A model generated the notes under the pieces. The model was not told where the DNA came from and ran no database searches. It was given only the letters and a program-made list of their open reading frames with translations. DNA of 64,000 nt from Omphalotus guepiniiformis (Eukaryota; Basidiomycota; Agaricomycetes; Agaricales; Omphalotaceae), in the NCBI GenBank assembly GCA_028554645.1, contig JAQOOI010000050.1, forward strand, positions 170,700 to 234,699, in the 5' to 3' direction. This document shows positions 10,705 to 20,308 of this stretch, in pieces. The position numbers and the translations under genes were made by a program. Position 1 is the first letter of the stretch; each line of letters begins with the position of its first letter.

Positions 10705-12041
10705 ATGGAAATGGCTGATGTCAGCAATTGGGCTGATCTAGTTTCCAATGAAGTAGACATGGAAGCTATTGGTTTTGGTCAACTAGAACTAAGTGCTCAA
10801 GTTACTTGCTTGTTCCGCAATGCCCATGAAACTACTACTACTGTGGTAAAGACCTATATTAATCAACATATCAGTGGGGTCACAGGCTGGATGAATGGTG
10901 CCTTTGAAACCTCATACAATAGTATTGAAGGCTTAAAAACAGAAGTTAGAAGCCTTAGGCAAATTGTGGAAACACAAGCAGAACTCCTTAGAGCATACAA
11001 GGCTCAACTTGACAGACTCCCAGCAGATGCAGGTGCAGGTCCCTTCAGAGGGCCAAAGGTGCCTAAACCACCAACTTTTTCAGGGACAGATAATAAGATG
11101 ACCTTGGAAGATTGGTTAAACCAGGGCGCATTGTACTGTTCGTCTTTGGGAATTGTTACCGATCACCAGAAGATTGTTTGTGCTCTTACATGCTTACGGT
11201 CTCCTGCGACCACATACATGAAAAAGTACTATGGCAATAACAGACATGGTGAAGACCTTGGTTCCTGGGAAAATTTTGTTGAAGAGCTTAATGCTATCTA
11301 TGGGCGCAGAGATGATAAAGAAGGTGCAAAGGAAGAACTCACGCAATTCTGGTCAAACAAAAACTTAGCAGGCAAGGACTTTATTAAATACGCTGAACAA
11401 TATTGCACATTGGCGCGCATTGTCAATTATCAAGATTCACTTCATGTTGATAAACTACGCGGTGTCATCCCACAAGAGTTGAGAAATTTACTTGTTATAC
11501 TAGAAGTCTCTGGAAAAATTCCTGAGAAGTGGGAAGAATACTTGGAGTTGCTCTTGACAGCGTATAAAGCCCTGCACCCTGCGAAGACCAAGAGTTCAAT
11601 CTTTGGGAATGGCAGCAGCAAAAAAGGCAGTGGCAATGATAATCCTGATTCAGATGCAATGGAGATAGACACAGCGAAAAAAAGTAAGGGTAAAGCTCCA
11701 GGGCAGGCCAGATATGCGCCGGAAAGGGCTACAAGTCAAAGGCAAAGTCCCACAACACTGTGGACTGCTATGACAAACCTGGCAATGCGGGAAAAAGGCC
11801 AACACCTATAAACTCTGTGTCATCTACCTCGACTCCTGGACCAAGTGACAAAGGGAAACAACCTATGCAAGGAGGCAAGAAGTTTTTCAAAGCGCACCTC
11901 TTGGAACTACTCAATAAGGATGATGATGATGGTGCAGTAACCCCAGCTGGAACTGTCAACATCAATACTGCGAGTGTCAAGCAAAGAACCGTAACCCAGT
12001 CTGCTGAAACAGGGACAACTGTACAAGTCAATGAAGTGTAG
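10705..12041 (+). pseudogene. gag of element A (frame-broken)
   Basis: Codons 1-368 (10705-11811) form a Gag polyprotein: an N-terminal helical part, then the retrotransposon-gag domain from about residue 110 (KVPKPPTFSGTDNKMTLEDW, later FIKYAEQYCTLARIVNYQD). Such proteins form the virus-like particle around the RNA. Near 11750 the frame shifts: 11760-12041 continues in another frame around a decayed zinc-knuckle-like piece (DCYDKPGNAGK), in which the CCHC spacing is lost. Start codon choice follows the longest open frame. The copy cannot give full-length Gag without frame repair. Confidence 0.75.
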
Positions 12042-12149
12042 GCAGGGCCTTCAGAACTGACAGGTCAAGATAAGAAGGTAAAGCGGCAATTTGACTTGGA
12101 TTTTCCCATGGAACTGTAACCGTCTGCGATTTACAGTCTGGGAAAGGTA

Positions 12150-13420
12150 TACCTAATATTGAAACTAAGCATGACTTAGTAGAAGTAGCACTGGAATCTT
12201 GTGTAAATAGTATTGCTCGCAACAAGAAATTATGTTTTAAACTTCCAGTGACACTTTGGGTATATGGAAAGAAAGTGCAGACCGAGGCTCTTGTTGACTT
12301 TGGGGCCACAACAAATTTCATCGACAAAACTTTTGTTGAAAATAATCACCTGGTAACACAAAAATTGGCAACTCCATATGATGTGCATAATGCGGATGGA
12401 ACTCTCAATGTTGCAGGACAAATAAGAGAATATGTCTGTGCCTATATAGAAATTGGCACACACAAGACAGCCCATTATCTGTTTGTCACTCAATTAGGAG
12501 ACAAAGACATGATGATTGGGTACTCTTACTTGTTCAAACATAATCCAGAAATTGACTGGCAGTCAGGGAAATGGGAGTTCACCAGGTGCCCAGAGACATG
12601 TGCCACTAAGGCCCGTAAAACATGAGTTATTGAAGCAGGTGCCGATGAGCTTCAACTCAAGGCGGATTTGCCATGGGAATCTTCGCTGGACAATTTAAGA
12701 GAAGAAGACATGGACAATCCATATATTAACTGGGTCAATATTGAGGACCCGCAGGACCGTGAACAAGTAGCAACTCTCGCCAACATGTTTGATGAAAAGG
12801 ACATGTATGAGGAACTCAATGATTCAGATGAGGATACCAATAATTGGAAACCTTTAGTACCACCATATTTACATGAGTATGATGACATCTTTTCAAAGAG
12901 AAAATCAAAGCGTATGCCGGAACGGAAACCATATGATCACCCAATTGACTTTGTGGAAGATGCATCCCTTCCCAAACCGGCTAAACTATACCCGCTATCT
13001 CCAAAAGAGTGAAATTCTTTGGATGAGTGAATTGATGAAGAACTCCATAAAGGCTATGTTAGACCTTCAAAGAGTCCTGTTGCAGCACCTTTCTTCTTTG
13101 TGAGAAAACATGATGGATCCCTTAGGCCTTATATGGATTATCGTAAACTCAATGATATTACAATCAAAAATTGCTATCCTATTCCTCGAATCTCTGATCT
13201 GATTGATGCACTTAGTCAGGCATCTATCTTCACAAAAATTGATCTGTGATGGGGATACAATAATGTCCGCATTTGCAAAGGAGATGAATGGAAAACAGTG
13301 TTTATTACAAAACAAGGTTTATTTGAAGCGACAGTAATGTATTTTGGGTTCTCCAACGCACCAGCTACTTTTCAAGCCATGATGAATGATATTCTGGGTG
13401 ACCTTATACGACAAGGAAAG
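12150..13420 (+). pseudogene. pol of element A, protease and first RT half
   Basis: Aspartic protease homology lies at 12248-12625, but the catalytic triad reads DFGAT instead of DSGAT. From 12668 comes the linker and Ty3/gypsy reverse transcriptase: [33 protein letters not shown], then the fingers/palm up to RQGK, where the family-B solo LTR interrupts. In-frame stops are at about 13009, 13027 and 13246, all TGA; the last replaces a codon expected to be Arg. RT copies the RNA genome into DNA in the particle; this copy is inactive. Confidence 0.8.
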
Positions 13421-13873
13421 TGTTACGAATACTTTCTTTTTTCATCTTATCTCATTGTTAGTACATATAGACACTTTTATTATCAGTAGATAGCATCTTA
13501 AATTATAGATCTAGGGTCATATTAAATACACACATAGGTAGCATGATGATCGAGATCAAGCATGTAGACCTCAAGGCGATCATGATCGTTAATGAAACAC
13601 TTGAGGCGATCGAACTCATGGTAGACACACGGTGGATTAGTCAAGGGTTATAGCCCAGGGTTTAGGGTTTTATTCATGTATATAACAAGTCCGTTTAGGT
13701 AGATATTTCTTTAGCTTCGATCTTGTCAATAACTCCTCGAGTTTAGACTTGTACTTAGCATACTCCTTTGTATTGCTTCTCTTCTCAATTCTATTCTCTG
13801 TTTTTCTCTTACTCGTGTGAAACTAAGATCTTTGTGTTTGGTTATTTGAGTTTGATAACTCAAGTCGCTGACA
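13421..13873 (+). repeat. Solo LTR of family B inside RT of element A
   Basis: A 453-bp sequence matches the LTRs at 18431-18881 and 24249-24701, starting TGTTACGAA and ending CGCTGACA. It is flanked by a perfect 5-bp duplication GAAAG (13416-13420 and 13874-13878). It splits RT just before the catalytic box: upstream ends RQGK, downstream resumes MVYLDDILIFG. A solo LTR arises by LTR-LTR recombination that deletes the interior. It is visibly more diverged from the element B LTRs than those are from each other, so it is an older insertion. Confidence 0.92.
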
Positions 13874-16275
13874 GAAAGGTCATGGTGTACTTGGATGATA
13901 TTCTTATTTTTGGAAATGACCTAAAGGAACATTGAAGAATTGTTCAAGAAGTGCTGAAAAGGCTTCGAGACAATGATCTTTATGCAAAAGCAGAAAAGTG
14001 CTTCTTTGAGAAAGATAGTATTGAGTACCTTGGTATGATTATCTCAAAGGGACATGTTGCAATGGATGCAAAGAAGGTGGCTGGTGTTTTAGAGTGGCCA
14101 GTACCTACCAAGGTTAAGCATGTTCAAGCATTCTTAGGCTTTGCGAATTTTTATCGCAGGTTTATTATGGACTTTGCCAAGATTGCTAAACCACTCACTG
14201 CTCTCACCAAGAAGGATCAACCCTGGGCTTGGGAAGAGGAACAGCAACAAGCTTTCAAGGCGCTAAAAAAGGCTTTTACCTCTGCCTCAATTCTATGTAT
14301 TCCTGATGAAACCAATCCATTCCGACCATTTCACAGATGCTAGTGATTTTGCAGTCAGAGCAGTCTTGTCACAACTGGACCCAAATGATAATTTGTGGCA
14401 TCCAGTAGCCTTCTATTCCAAGTCGCTTGGTGCGCATGAGTGTAACTATGAAATCTACGACAAGGAACTACTTGCTAGTATTAGAGCATTAGAAGAATAT
14501 TGACATTACTTGGAAGGACATCCAGAGAAATTTGAGATATGGTAAGATCATCAGAACCTGACTTATTTTAAATCAGCTCAGAAGTCAACTCGGAGACAGC
14601 ACGATAGGCTTTGTACCTCACGCGATTCAACTATTTCCTATACCATAAACCCAGTAAAACAATGCAAGCTGAAGACCCTCTGTTTAGGAGACCAGATCAT
14701 GAGGAAAGGGTAAACTTCAATAATAGAGATCAAATTTTGCTTAAGCCTGAAGTTTTCGCCATTCAAGCTATCGAGGCTACTCATGCATCACTTATCAATG
14801 ACACAAAAATCCTAAGAGAGGTCAAAGCTGCCCTACTATCAGATGAAATCACCAAAAACTACAAATCCCTTTTAGACTCAGGACCACGAGAATTTAAGAA
14901 ATCACTGCAGAAATGGAATTATGAAAATGGACTTCTACTCTATCGAGGCAAGGTCTATATTCCAAAAAGCACAGATGAGCATCTTCAACAGCAAATAGTG
15001 CAGATGCACCACGATCTACCATCAGCTGGACATCCAGGCAGGTGGAAAACCTATGAACTTGTTTCAAGGAACTATTGATGGCCTAGCATGTCAGTCTTTG
15101 TAGAAAACTATGTGGCAGGCTGTGATATGTGTCAGCAGATGAAAAATTGCCCACAACAGCCTTATAGACCCTTACAACTCAACAAGGTGCCTAACGGGCC
15201 TTGGGAAATCATATCTATTGACCTGATTATTCAGTTACCAGAATCAGATGGCTACAATGCAATATGCGTGGTGGTTGACTGGCTAACTAAACGGGCTCAC
15301 TTCTTCCCTATAACTAATAAATTCTCTGCAAAGGACCTGACACATTTACTCTATACCAGGATTTATCCATTACATGGTCTACCTTTACAGATTATTTCTG
15401 ATTGAGGAGTTCAGTTCGCAGCTAAGCTTTTCCAAGAATGGTGCAAACTACTTGGAATAGAGTCAACAATGTTGACTGCTTATCATCCTCAAACAGATGG
15501 GCAAACAGAACGTGTCAATCAGATTCTGGAACAATATCTTCATTGCTATATTGATTATAACCTGGAGGACTGGGCAAGACTACTTGCCACTGCAGAGTTT
15601 GCATATAACAACCAGGTGCATGAGGGTATAAAGGAGAGTCCCTTCTTCTTAGACTATGGTCGTCATCCAAGAGCTGGTTCAATGCTCACAAGAGACACTC
15701 AAGAAGTTGATCTCAATGAAATTATGCAAAGAAGGCATGAAGCACAGGAGCAGGCGAAAGCGGCTCTTGTCCTAGCAGCAGAGCGCATGAAATGGTACTA
15801 TGACAAAGCTGTACAACATGTTCCCTTTAAAGTTGGAGACAAAGTACTGCTAAATCTCACAAATTACCAGACTACAGAACGGGCACTTTAACCACAATAT
15901 GAAGGTTCTTTTGAAATTGTCGAAAAGCTCTCTGAAGTAACCTTTAGATTAGCTCTACCACCAAAGTTCAGAGCTATACACCCAGTCTTTCATGCTAGCA
16001 AGTTAGCCACCTACTGTGAACCAACCATCGCTGGTCAGAAGCAACCTACCCCTCATCCTGTTACTATTAGAGGAGAAGAGGAGTGGGAAGTGGACAAAAT
16101 TCTACAACACCGTGTTCGTGGAAAATCAACCCAATATCTGGTATGATGGAAAGGTTTTGGACGTGAATGTGACAGCTGGGAGCTAGAGAAGAACTTGAAG
16201 AATACTCAGGAGAAGATTCAGGAGTACAAGAGACTTGGATTTCAGGCTGCACATACTGTTGAGTTAACTGACTAA
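13874..16275 (+). pseudogene. pol of element A: RT end, RNase H, integrase, chromodomain
   Basis: The frame resumes with the RT catalytic YLDD box, then the thumb (FLGFANFYRRFIMDFAKIAK), RNase H ([17 protein letters not shown]; 14306-14503), the integrase zinc-binding region (about 14990-15130, C-x2-C at GCDMCQQMK), the integrase core (SIDLIIQLPESDGYNAI; HPQTDGQTERVNQ) and a chromodomain near 16085-16195 (EEWEVDKILQHRV, WKGFGRECDSWE). Chromodomain integrases bind modified histones and steer insertion. Stops occur at about 13933, 14501, 14542, 15076, 15403, 15889 and 16144, plus a frameshift near 14330. Most stops are TGA where CGA or TGG is expected. Confidence 0.85.
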
Positions 16276-16301
16276 ATATCTTCTCATCAGAGCTCGAACC
16301 T

Positions 16302-16312
16302 GAAGAGGGGGT
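16302..16312 (+). other. Polypurine tract of element A
   Basis: GAAGAGGGGGT stands immediately before the 3' LTR start (16315), the expected plus-strand primer position. Confidence 0.7.
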
Positions 16313-16314
16313 AA

Positions 16315-16753
16315 TGTCACAGTTTTTTCTTATTCTGTTTATTTGTGACATGTAGTGACTTTTATCATATGCCCATAAGGCTTAGATATAGATTAGATTA
16401 GATCAGATAGGAATTAGGTATATGGGGATAGGCTATGGTCTAGACTACCTTGGCATCAGCCTTGGCAGGGCTATGTCTTGGCATCAGTCAGCGCATCAGT
16501 CAGTGTATCAGTCAGCATATGATGTCACACATGACATCATTAACATCATTGATCAGTCAGCTAGGTATCAAGGGTCTTAGAAGGTATCTGGGGTCCTGAT
16601 GCCCAAATATATAAGTAGACAGGTCTAAGCTCTTAAAGCTCAGACTCAAGATAAATCTTATTGTCTTTGACAAGCAATCCTCTTCTCTCACACTAAGCTC
16701 AACTCTTTCCCCAATCTTTGCAACAAGTAGCAGGTGAGTAAAGAATTGTGATA
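16315..16753 (+). repeat. 3' LTR of element A
   Basis: Starts TGTCACAG, ends GTGATA, and is followed by the duplication AAGGG. It differs from the 5' LTR by scattered substitutions and lacks one internal short-repeat block. Confidence 0.9.
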
Positions 16754-17028
16754 AAGGGCAATAACGTTGTCCTCAAACTTCTTGAAGAGTTCATTGTCGG
16801 CAGCCATAGTAGCCATGTCAAGGGGTTTAACCTTAAACTCAATACATTATTGAAGGCCAGACATATATTAGGGGTGAAATAACATACCAAGAAGTCACAA
16901 AGTGTCTTAGTAAATTGGAACATCTCTCCATCAGGAACATTACAAGCACAAGCACAATCAAAGGTGCCACGGCAAAGTTTCAGCAAGGCAAGCCAGTCTT
17001 CCTTGATGAAAGTGGGAGTGGGTGCCAT
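16754..17028 (-). pseudogene. Host ORF Y, N-terminal part truncated by element A
   Basis: A minus-strand gene starts at 17028 (MAPTPTFIKEDWLALLKLC). Exon 1 is 16888-17028 (47 codons), followed by a 50-bp intron (16838-16887, GTATGT...GAG). Exon 2 runs from 16837 into the element A junction and continues in frame at 81-1. It has a Cys cluster (FDCACACNVPDGE). The family is not recognised. A pyrimidine-rich leader precedes the ATG. Disruption by a 16.7-kb insertion makes it a broken gene here. Confidence 0.6.
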
Positions 17029-17029
17029 T

Positions 17030-17545
17030 GAAAAAGTAAGAGCTTGTGATAACGAGTTATAGAGAGATTGAATGATGGTTTGGTGCTACTTACAAACCTT
17101 AGGTTTGTTCTTTTATACTTGGAAAATGTATTGTGCCTGGTTAAAATTTTTGAGGTTGAAAAATCATCTTGAAAATTGCTTAGGGATATAATGTTTAGCA
17201 GAGGTGCTGATTTTTTTTTAGTTTGGGAAAGAGGGTGACAATTTTGGGAAAATTTATTAATATATTTATTATCCGGTGTATATTTGTCCTTCAAATTAAA
17301 AGAAACATAAAGAATGGAAAGAAAAATGAAGTAAAAAGAATGTAATAATAAATTTTGTGGTTGTTTCTTAATATGGAATTTAAGCACTGAACAGTGATCT
17401 TTGATTTGGATTTTTAGTCAGACTTTAACAAGTCAGCGGGAAATTCATTATCTTAGTACCTGACAACTTAATTTCTTATGTTAGAGCTAAAGAATACAGA
17501 ATGATGATGATATTGTGTATACTAAGTGTCTACAAGCAATCACTA
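17030..17545. other. AT-rich non-coding interval
   Basis: No gene is seen. It contains the likely 5' leader/promoter of minus-strand ORF Y next to 17028 and then AT-rich filler up to the MITE. Confidence 0.5.
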
Positions 17546-18172
17546 CACTGGGCCAATCTTTCCAGCCTGAGAAAGTGCTTGAGAAAGAGTAAGAAAAAGA
17601 AAAAGAATTTTTTTAGAATAACACTGATATTTAGATGGGAAAATTGATAGTATTTGTGTCCAAATACAATGTCTTTTTGGTGTGGGAAAGTATAAGTATT
17701 TCTCAGAAAATTTTAAAAATTTTTCAAAAAAAAATAATTATTATTTTTTTATTTTGAATTTTTGGAAAATTTTAGCTGGAAAATAAAATGCCTGACTTAT
17801 CCCAACTTCTCCCAATTTTTTGACCTTGAGTGGCACATTCTAAAAATGCTTCAAATGACATTTGAAGAGCTTTGGGACATGTGCCACTCAAGGCAAAAAA
17901 ATCGGGATAAGTCGGGATAAGTCGGGCATTTTATTTTCCAGCTAAAATTTTCCAAAAATTCAAAATAAAAAAATTATTATTATTTTTTTTTGAAAAATTT
18001 TTAAAATTTTCTGAGAAATACTTATACTTTCCCACACCAAAAAGACATTGTATTTGGACACAAATACTATCAATTTTCCCATCTAAATATCAGTGTTATT
18101 TCAAAAAAATTCTTTTTCTTTTTTTTACTCTTTCTCAAGCACTTTCTCAGGCTGGAAAGATTGGCCCAGGTG
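17546..18172. mobile_element. 627-bp palindromic MITE
   Basis: An almost perfect inverted repeat with arms of about 300 bp meeting in a short loop near 17840-17880 (GAGTGGCACA ... TGTGCCACTC). The ends read CACTGGGCCAATC on the left and CACCTGGGCCAATC on the right, flanked by TA on both sides (17544-17545, 18173-18174). No ORF is present. The first nine terminal bases match those of the giant fold-back element. Confidence 0.85.
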
Positions 18173-18379
18173 TAGTGTTAATGGGTAGAGCTTGAACTTA
18201 GGTACAAACAGTGATATGGTAAAGAAAATATTTGTTTGTAAAGTTCGTTTCGATGAGCAGTGACCTACAATGAAATGAGACTGTCAAGAAAGGCAGTAAT
18301 GAATGTGTTCAAAAGAAGAAGCTGAGGTAAATAAAATGAATAGAAGGAGCAAGTCCAGTGCCTAAGCTTCTGGGCTTAC

Positions 18380-18430
18380 CTCCTGTGATTCCCCAACTCC
18401 TGCACTTTGGTTTGCTGCTTCTTTAGCCTT
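18380..18430 (-). pseudogene. Host exon X, 3' part split by element B
   Basis: On the minus strand this continues the exon at 24702-24820: with element B and one copy of its GCCTT duplication removed, the frame reads through (IAIDPVSLDKAKEAANQ across the junction). It ends at a good donor, GAG|GTAAGC, at 18379. The protein family is unknown. Confidence 0.55.
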
Positions 18431-18881
18431 TGTTACGAACACTTTCTTTTTTCATCTTATCTCATTATTTGTACATATAGACACTTTTATTATCAGTAGA
18501 TAGCATCTTAAATTATAGATCTAGGGTTATATTAAATACACACGTAGGTAGCATGATGATCGAGATCAAGCATGTAGACCTCAAGGCAATCACGATCATT
18601 AATGAAACACTTGAGGTGATCGAACTCATGGTAGACACACGGTGGATTAGTCAAGGGTTATAGCCCAGGGTTTAGGGTTTTCATGTATATAACAAGTCCG
18701 TTTAGGTAGATATTTCTTTAGCTTCGATCTTGTCAATAACTCCTCGAGTTTAGACTTGTACTTAGCATAACTCCTTGTATCATCTTCTCTTCTCAAATCT
18801 CATTCTCTGTTTTTCTCTTAACTCATGTGAATCTAAGATTTTGTGTTTGGTTATTTGAGTTTATAACTTGAGTCGCTGACA
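18431..18881 (+). repeat. 5' LTR of element B
   Basis: Begins TGTTACGAAC and ends CGCTGACA (TG...CA). It contains a TATA box GTATATAA (18685-18692) about 34 bp before TAGCTTCGATCTT (719-731 of this kb), the probable RNA 5' end. Confidence 0.95.
18685..18692 (+). promoter_or_regulatory. TATA box of LTR B
   Basis: GTATATAA is conserved in all three copies of this LTR and lies at the expected distance before the segment complementary to the primer-binding site. Confidence 0.6.
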
Positions 18882-18882
18882 T

Positions 18883-18895
18883 AAGATTGAAGCTA
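18883..18895 (+). other. Primer-binding site of element B, self-priming type
   Basis: AAGATTGAAGCTA starts two bases after the LTR and pairs with TAGCTTCGATCTT at 18719-18731, just downstream of the TATA box: 12 Watson-Crick pairs and one G-U pair. No tRNA-like TGG start is present. This indicates Tf1/sushi self-priming. Confidence 0.75.
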
Positions 18896-19417
18896 ACACA
18901 ACTCACCTGACCAACACAATTCAAGTTTGCCTTCTTGTTGCTATTTCAGTAGCAAGTAAGTTTCTCTTCACCTTCACACGCTTACTTCATTTTCTCCCTT
19001 TGATATTCGGGTTTCCGTCCGAATTAGGAATCTGTGCTCCATTAGAGTAATTGCGCCTATAGTACAAACGAGTAATGTTGAGTCCGACTCGGTACTGGCA
19101 GCAGAAAGCATTGTCTGATAACCAACCTTCGGGGAGGGGACTTTGCGCTTGGGGAACGAGGTGCACTTCTAGAAAGGCACACCCAGGTTTACTCAGCAAG
19201 TGAGCACGGATTTAGGAACTCGTTTATTAGAGGCAGAAAAGGTCCTAAAATCTCTTCATGAGGTTACTGACGGACCGAAGTAAACTCTACCATTACGGAA
19301 TCTTGGGGGAACTTTAGCAGTCTCTTCGAAGAAACCACCATTCCATCACCTATCACACCTTCCTACAAATCTCTTGCATCATCTCCCTATTCTACCCGAC
19401 CTTCTACCCCTATCAGA
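18896..19417 (+). other. Leader of element B
   Basis: About 520 bp lie between the primer-binding site and gag. A possible intron acceptor/donor context (TTTCAG near 18950, CAAGTAAG near 18957) is visible. No separate gene is supported. The frame upstream of the gag ATG is open back to about 19330. Confidence 0.5.
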
Positions 19418-20308
19418 ATGTTTGAAATCGAAACCTCGCGAGGAAAATCACTCCTCAACAAACCCGACAACTTCACCAGCGTCAAATCTGAGTTCAAGAA
19501 TTGGCGACGGAGACTCTTCACCTATATCCGTGATAAGAAAAATGGTATTACGACGGATGATGAAAGAATTGATGTTGTGATCTCTTTCATGAATGGAAAG
19601 CTTGTGGACGGATGGGTGAATAATTACTACAATACCCATTTCGACCAAGACAACAAGAAGTGGCAGAAGGACTGGGCGCACTTCAAGCAAGCCTTGAACA
19701 AGGTGTTCCTAGATTCCGGTCTGCAGAGAACGGCACAGGAGAAAGTGGAGCTGTTGAAGCAAGGAGCAGGAACAGCAGAGGAGTATTTCCAGGAGCTGGA
19801 GATACTGTTGACGGAGGCAGATTATAAGAAGGATGATCCATATGTGGTGCGACTCATCGAGAAGGGCATTAATGAGAAGACTATTGATGCCATATACACG
19901 AGGGATGAATTACCCAAGGTGTACGATGAATGGAAGGACATAGTAATCAAGATTGATCAGCTATGGAGAAGGCGTCAGGAATGGCGCAAGAACCAGAACA
20001 GACCGGCATTTACGCCAAGAAGAGAACAAAGTCCGCAGCAAGCGGCAGGAAGTGGTGATCGGAGAGACGCCACAGAAACGACCTTTGGGGGTACAGGTAA
20101 ACCCATGGACATTGACGCGGCCCGAAGGAATGGGCAGTGTTTCAATTGTGGACAGAAGGGGCATATCTCACGAGATTGTCCAGCAAAGCAAGGTCAGAGA
20201 GTGAGACAGCTGAATGTGCAGGAGGAAGAGAAGAAAGAAGAACAGCCACCGAGCTGGTTCTTGAACTGGTTGAAATCGGATACGGGTTTTGTCAGAGCTC
20301 AGAAGTGA
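19418..20308 (+). CDS. gag of element B
   Basis: A 296-aa Gag with the retrotransposon-gag domain (about residues 20-180) and one intact CCHC zinc knuckle CFNCGQKGHISRDC near residue 240-255, which packages RNA. The frame is unbroken. The N-terminal start is the first ATG after the leader; the open frame extends further upstream without an ATG. The last 16 nt overlap the pol frame beyond a GGGTTTT heptamer (20284-20290) that fits -1 ribosomal frameshifting. Confidence 0.85.
   Translation: MFEIETSRGKSLLNKPDNFTSVKSEFKNWRRRLFTYIRDKKNGITTDDERIDVVISFMNGKLVDGWVNNYYNTHFDQDNKKWQKDWAHFKQALNKVFLDSGLQRTAQEKVELLKQGAGTAEEYFQELEILLTEADYKKDDPYVVRLIEKGINEKTIDAIYTRDELPKVYDEWKDIVIKIDQLWRRRQEWRKNQNRPAFTPRREQSPQQAAGSGDRRDATETTFGGTGKPMDIDAARRNGQCFNCGQKGHISRDCPAKQGQRVRQLNVQEEEKKEEQPPSWFLNWLKSDTGFVRAQK
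20284..20290 (+). other. -1 frameshift heptamer GGGTTTT of element B
   Basis: In the gag frame the codons are ACG GGT TTT GTC, so the heptamer reads G GGT TTT, the canonical X XXY YYZ form. A slip of -1 continues TGT CAG AGC TCA, which is the start of the open pol frame. It lies 15 nt before the gag stop. Confidence 0.65.

Larger units (their letters stand above)
82..16753 (+). mobile_element. Element A: nested Ty3/gypsy chromovirus (16.7 kb)
   Basis: This LTR retrotransposon is bounded by LTRs at 82-544 and 16315-16753 and by a perfect 5-bp target-site duplication AAGGG (77-81 and 16754-16758). Inside are gag, protease, reverse transcriptase, RNase H, integrase and a C-terminal chromodomain, in the Ty3/gypsy (chromovirus) order. 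A typical chromovirus is 6-7 kb, so most of the extra length is later insertions: the 5,588-bp fold-back element, a 453-bp solo LTR of family B, and several kb of unassigned sequence between 559 and about 10,070. All coding segments carry stops or frameshifts, so the copy is dead. It inserted into an antisense host-like exon (ORF Y). Confidence 0.9.

Noticed and set aside
13655..13670. Telomere-like GGGTTTAGGGTTTT
   Set aside because: It is a fixed part of the family B LTR and occurs in all three copies; it is not a tandem telomere array.
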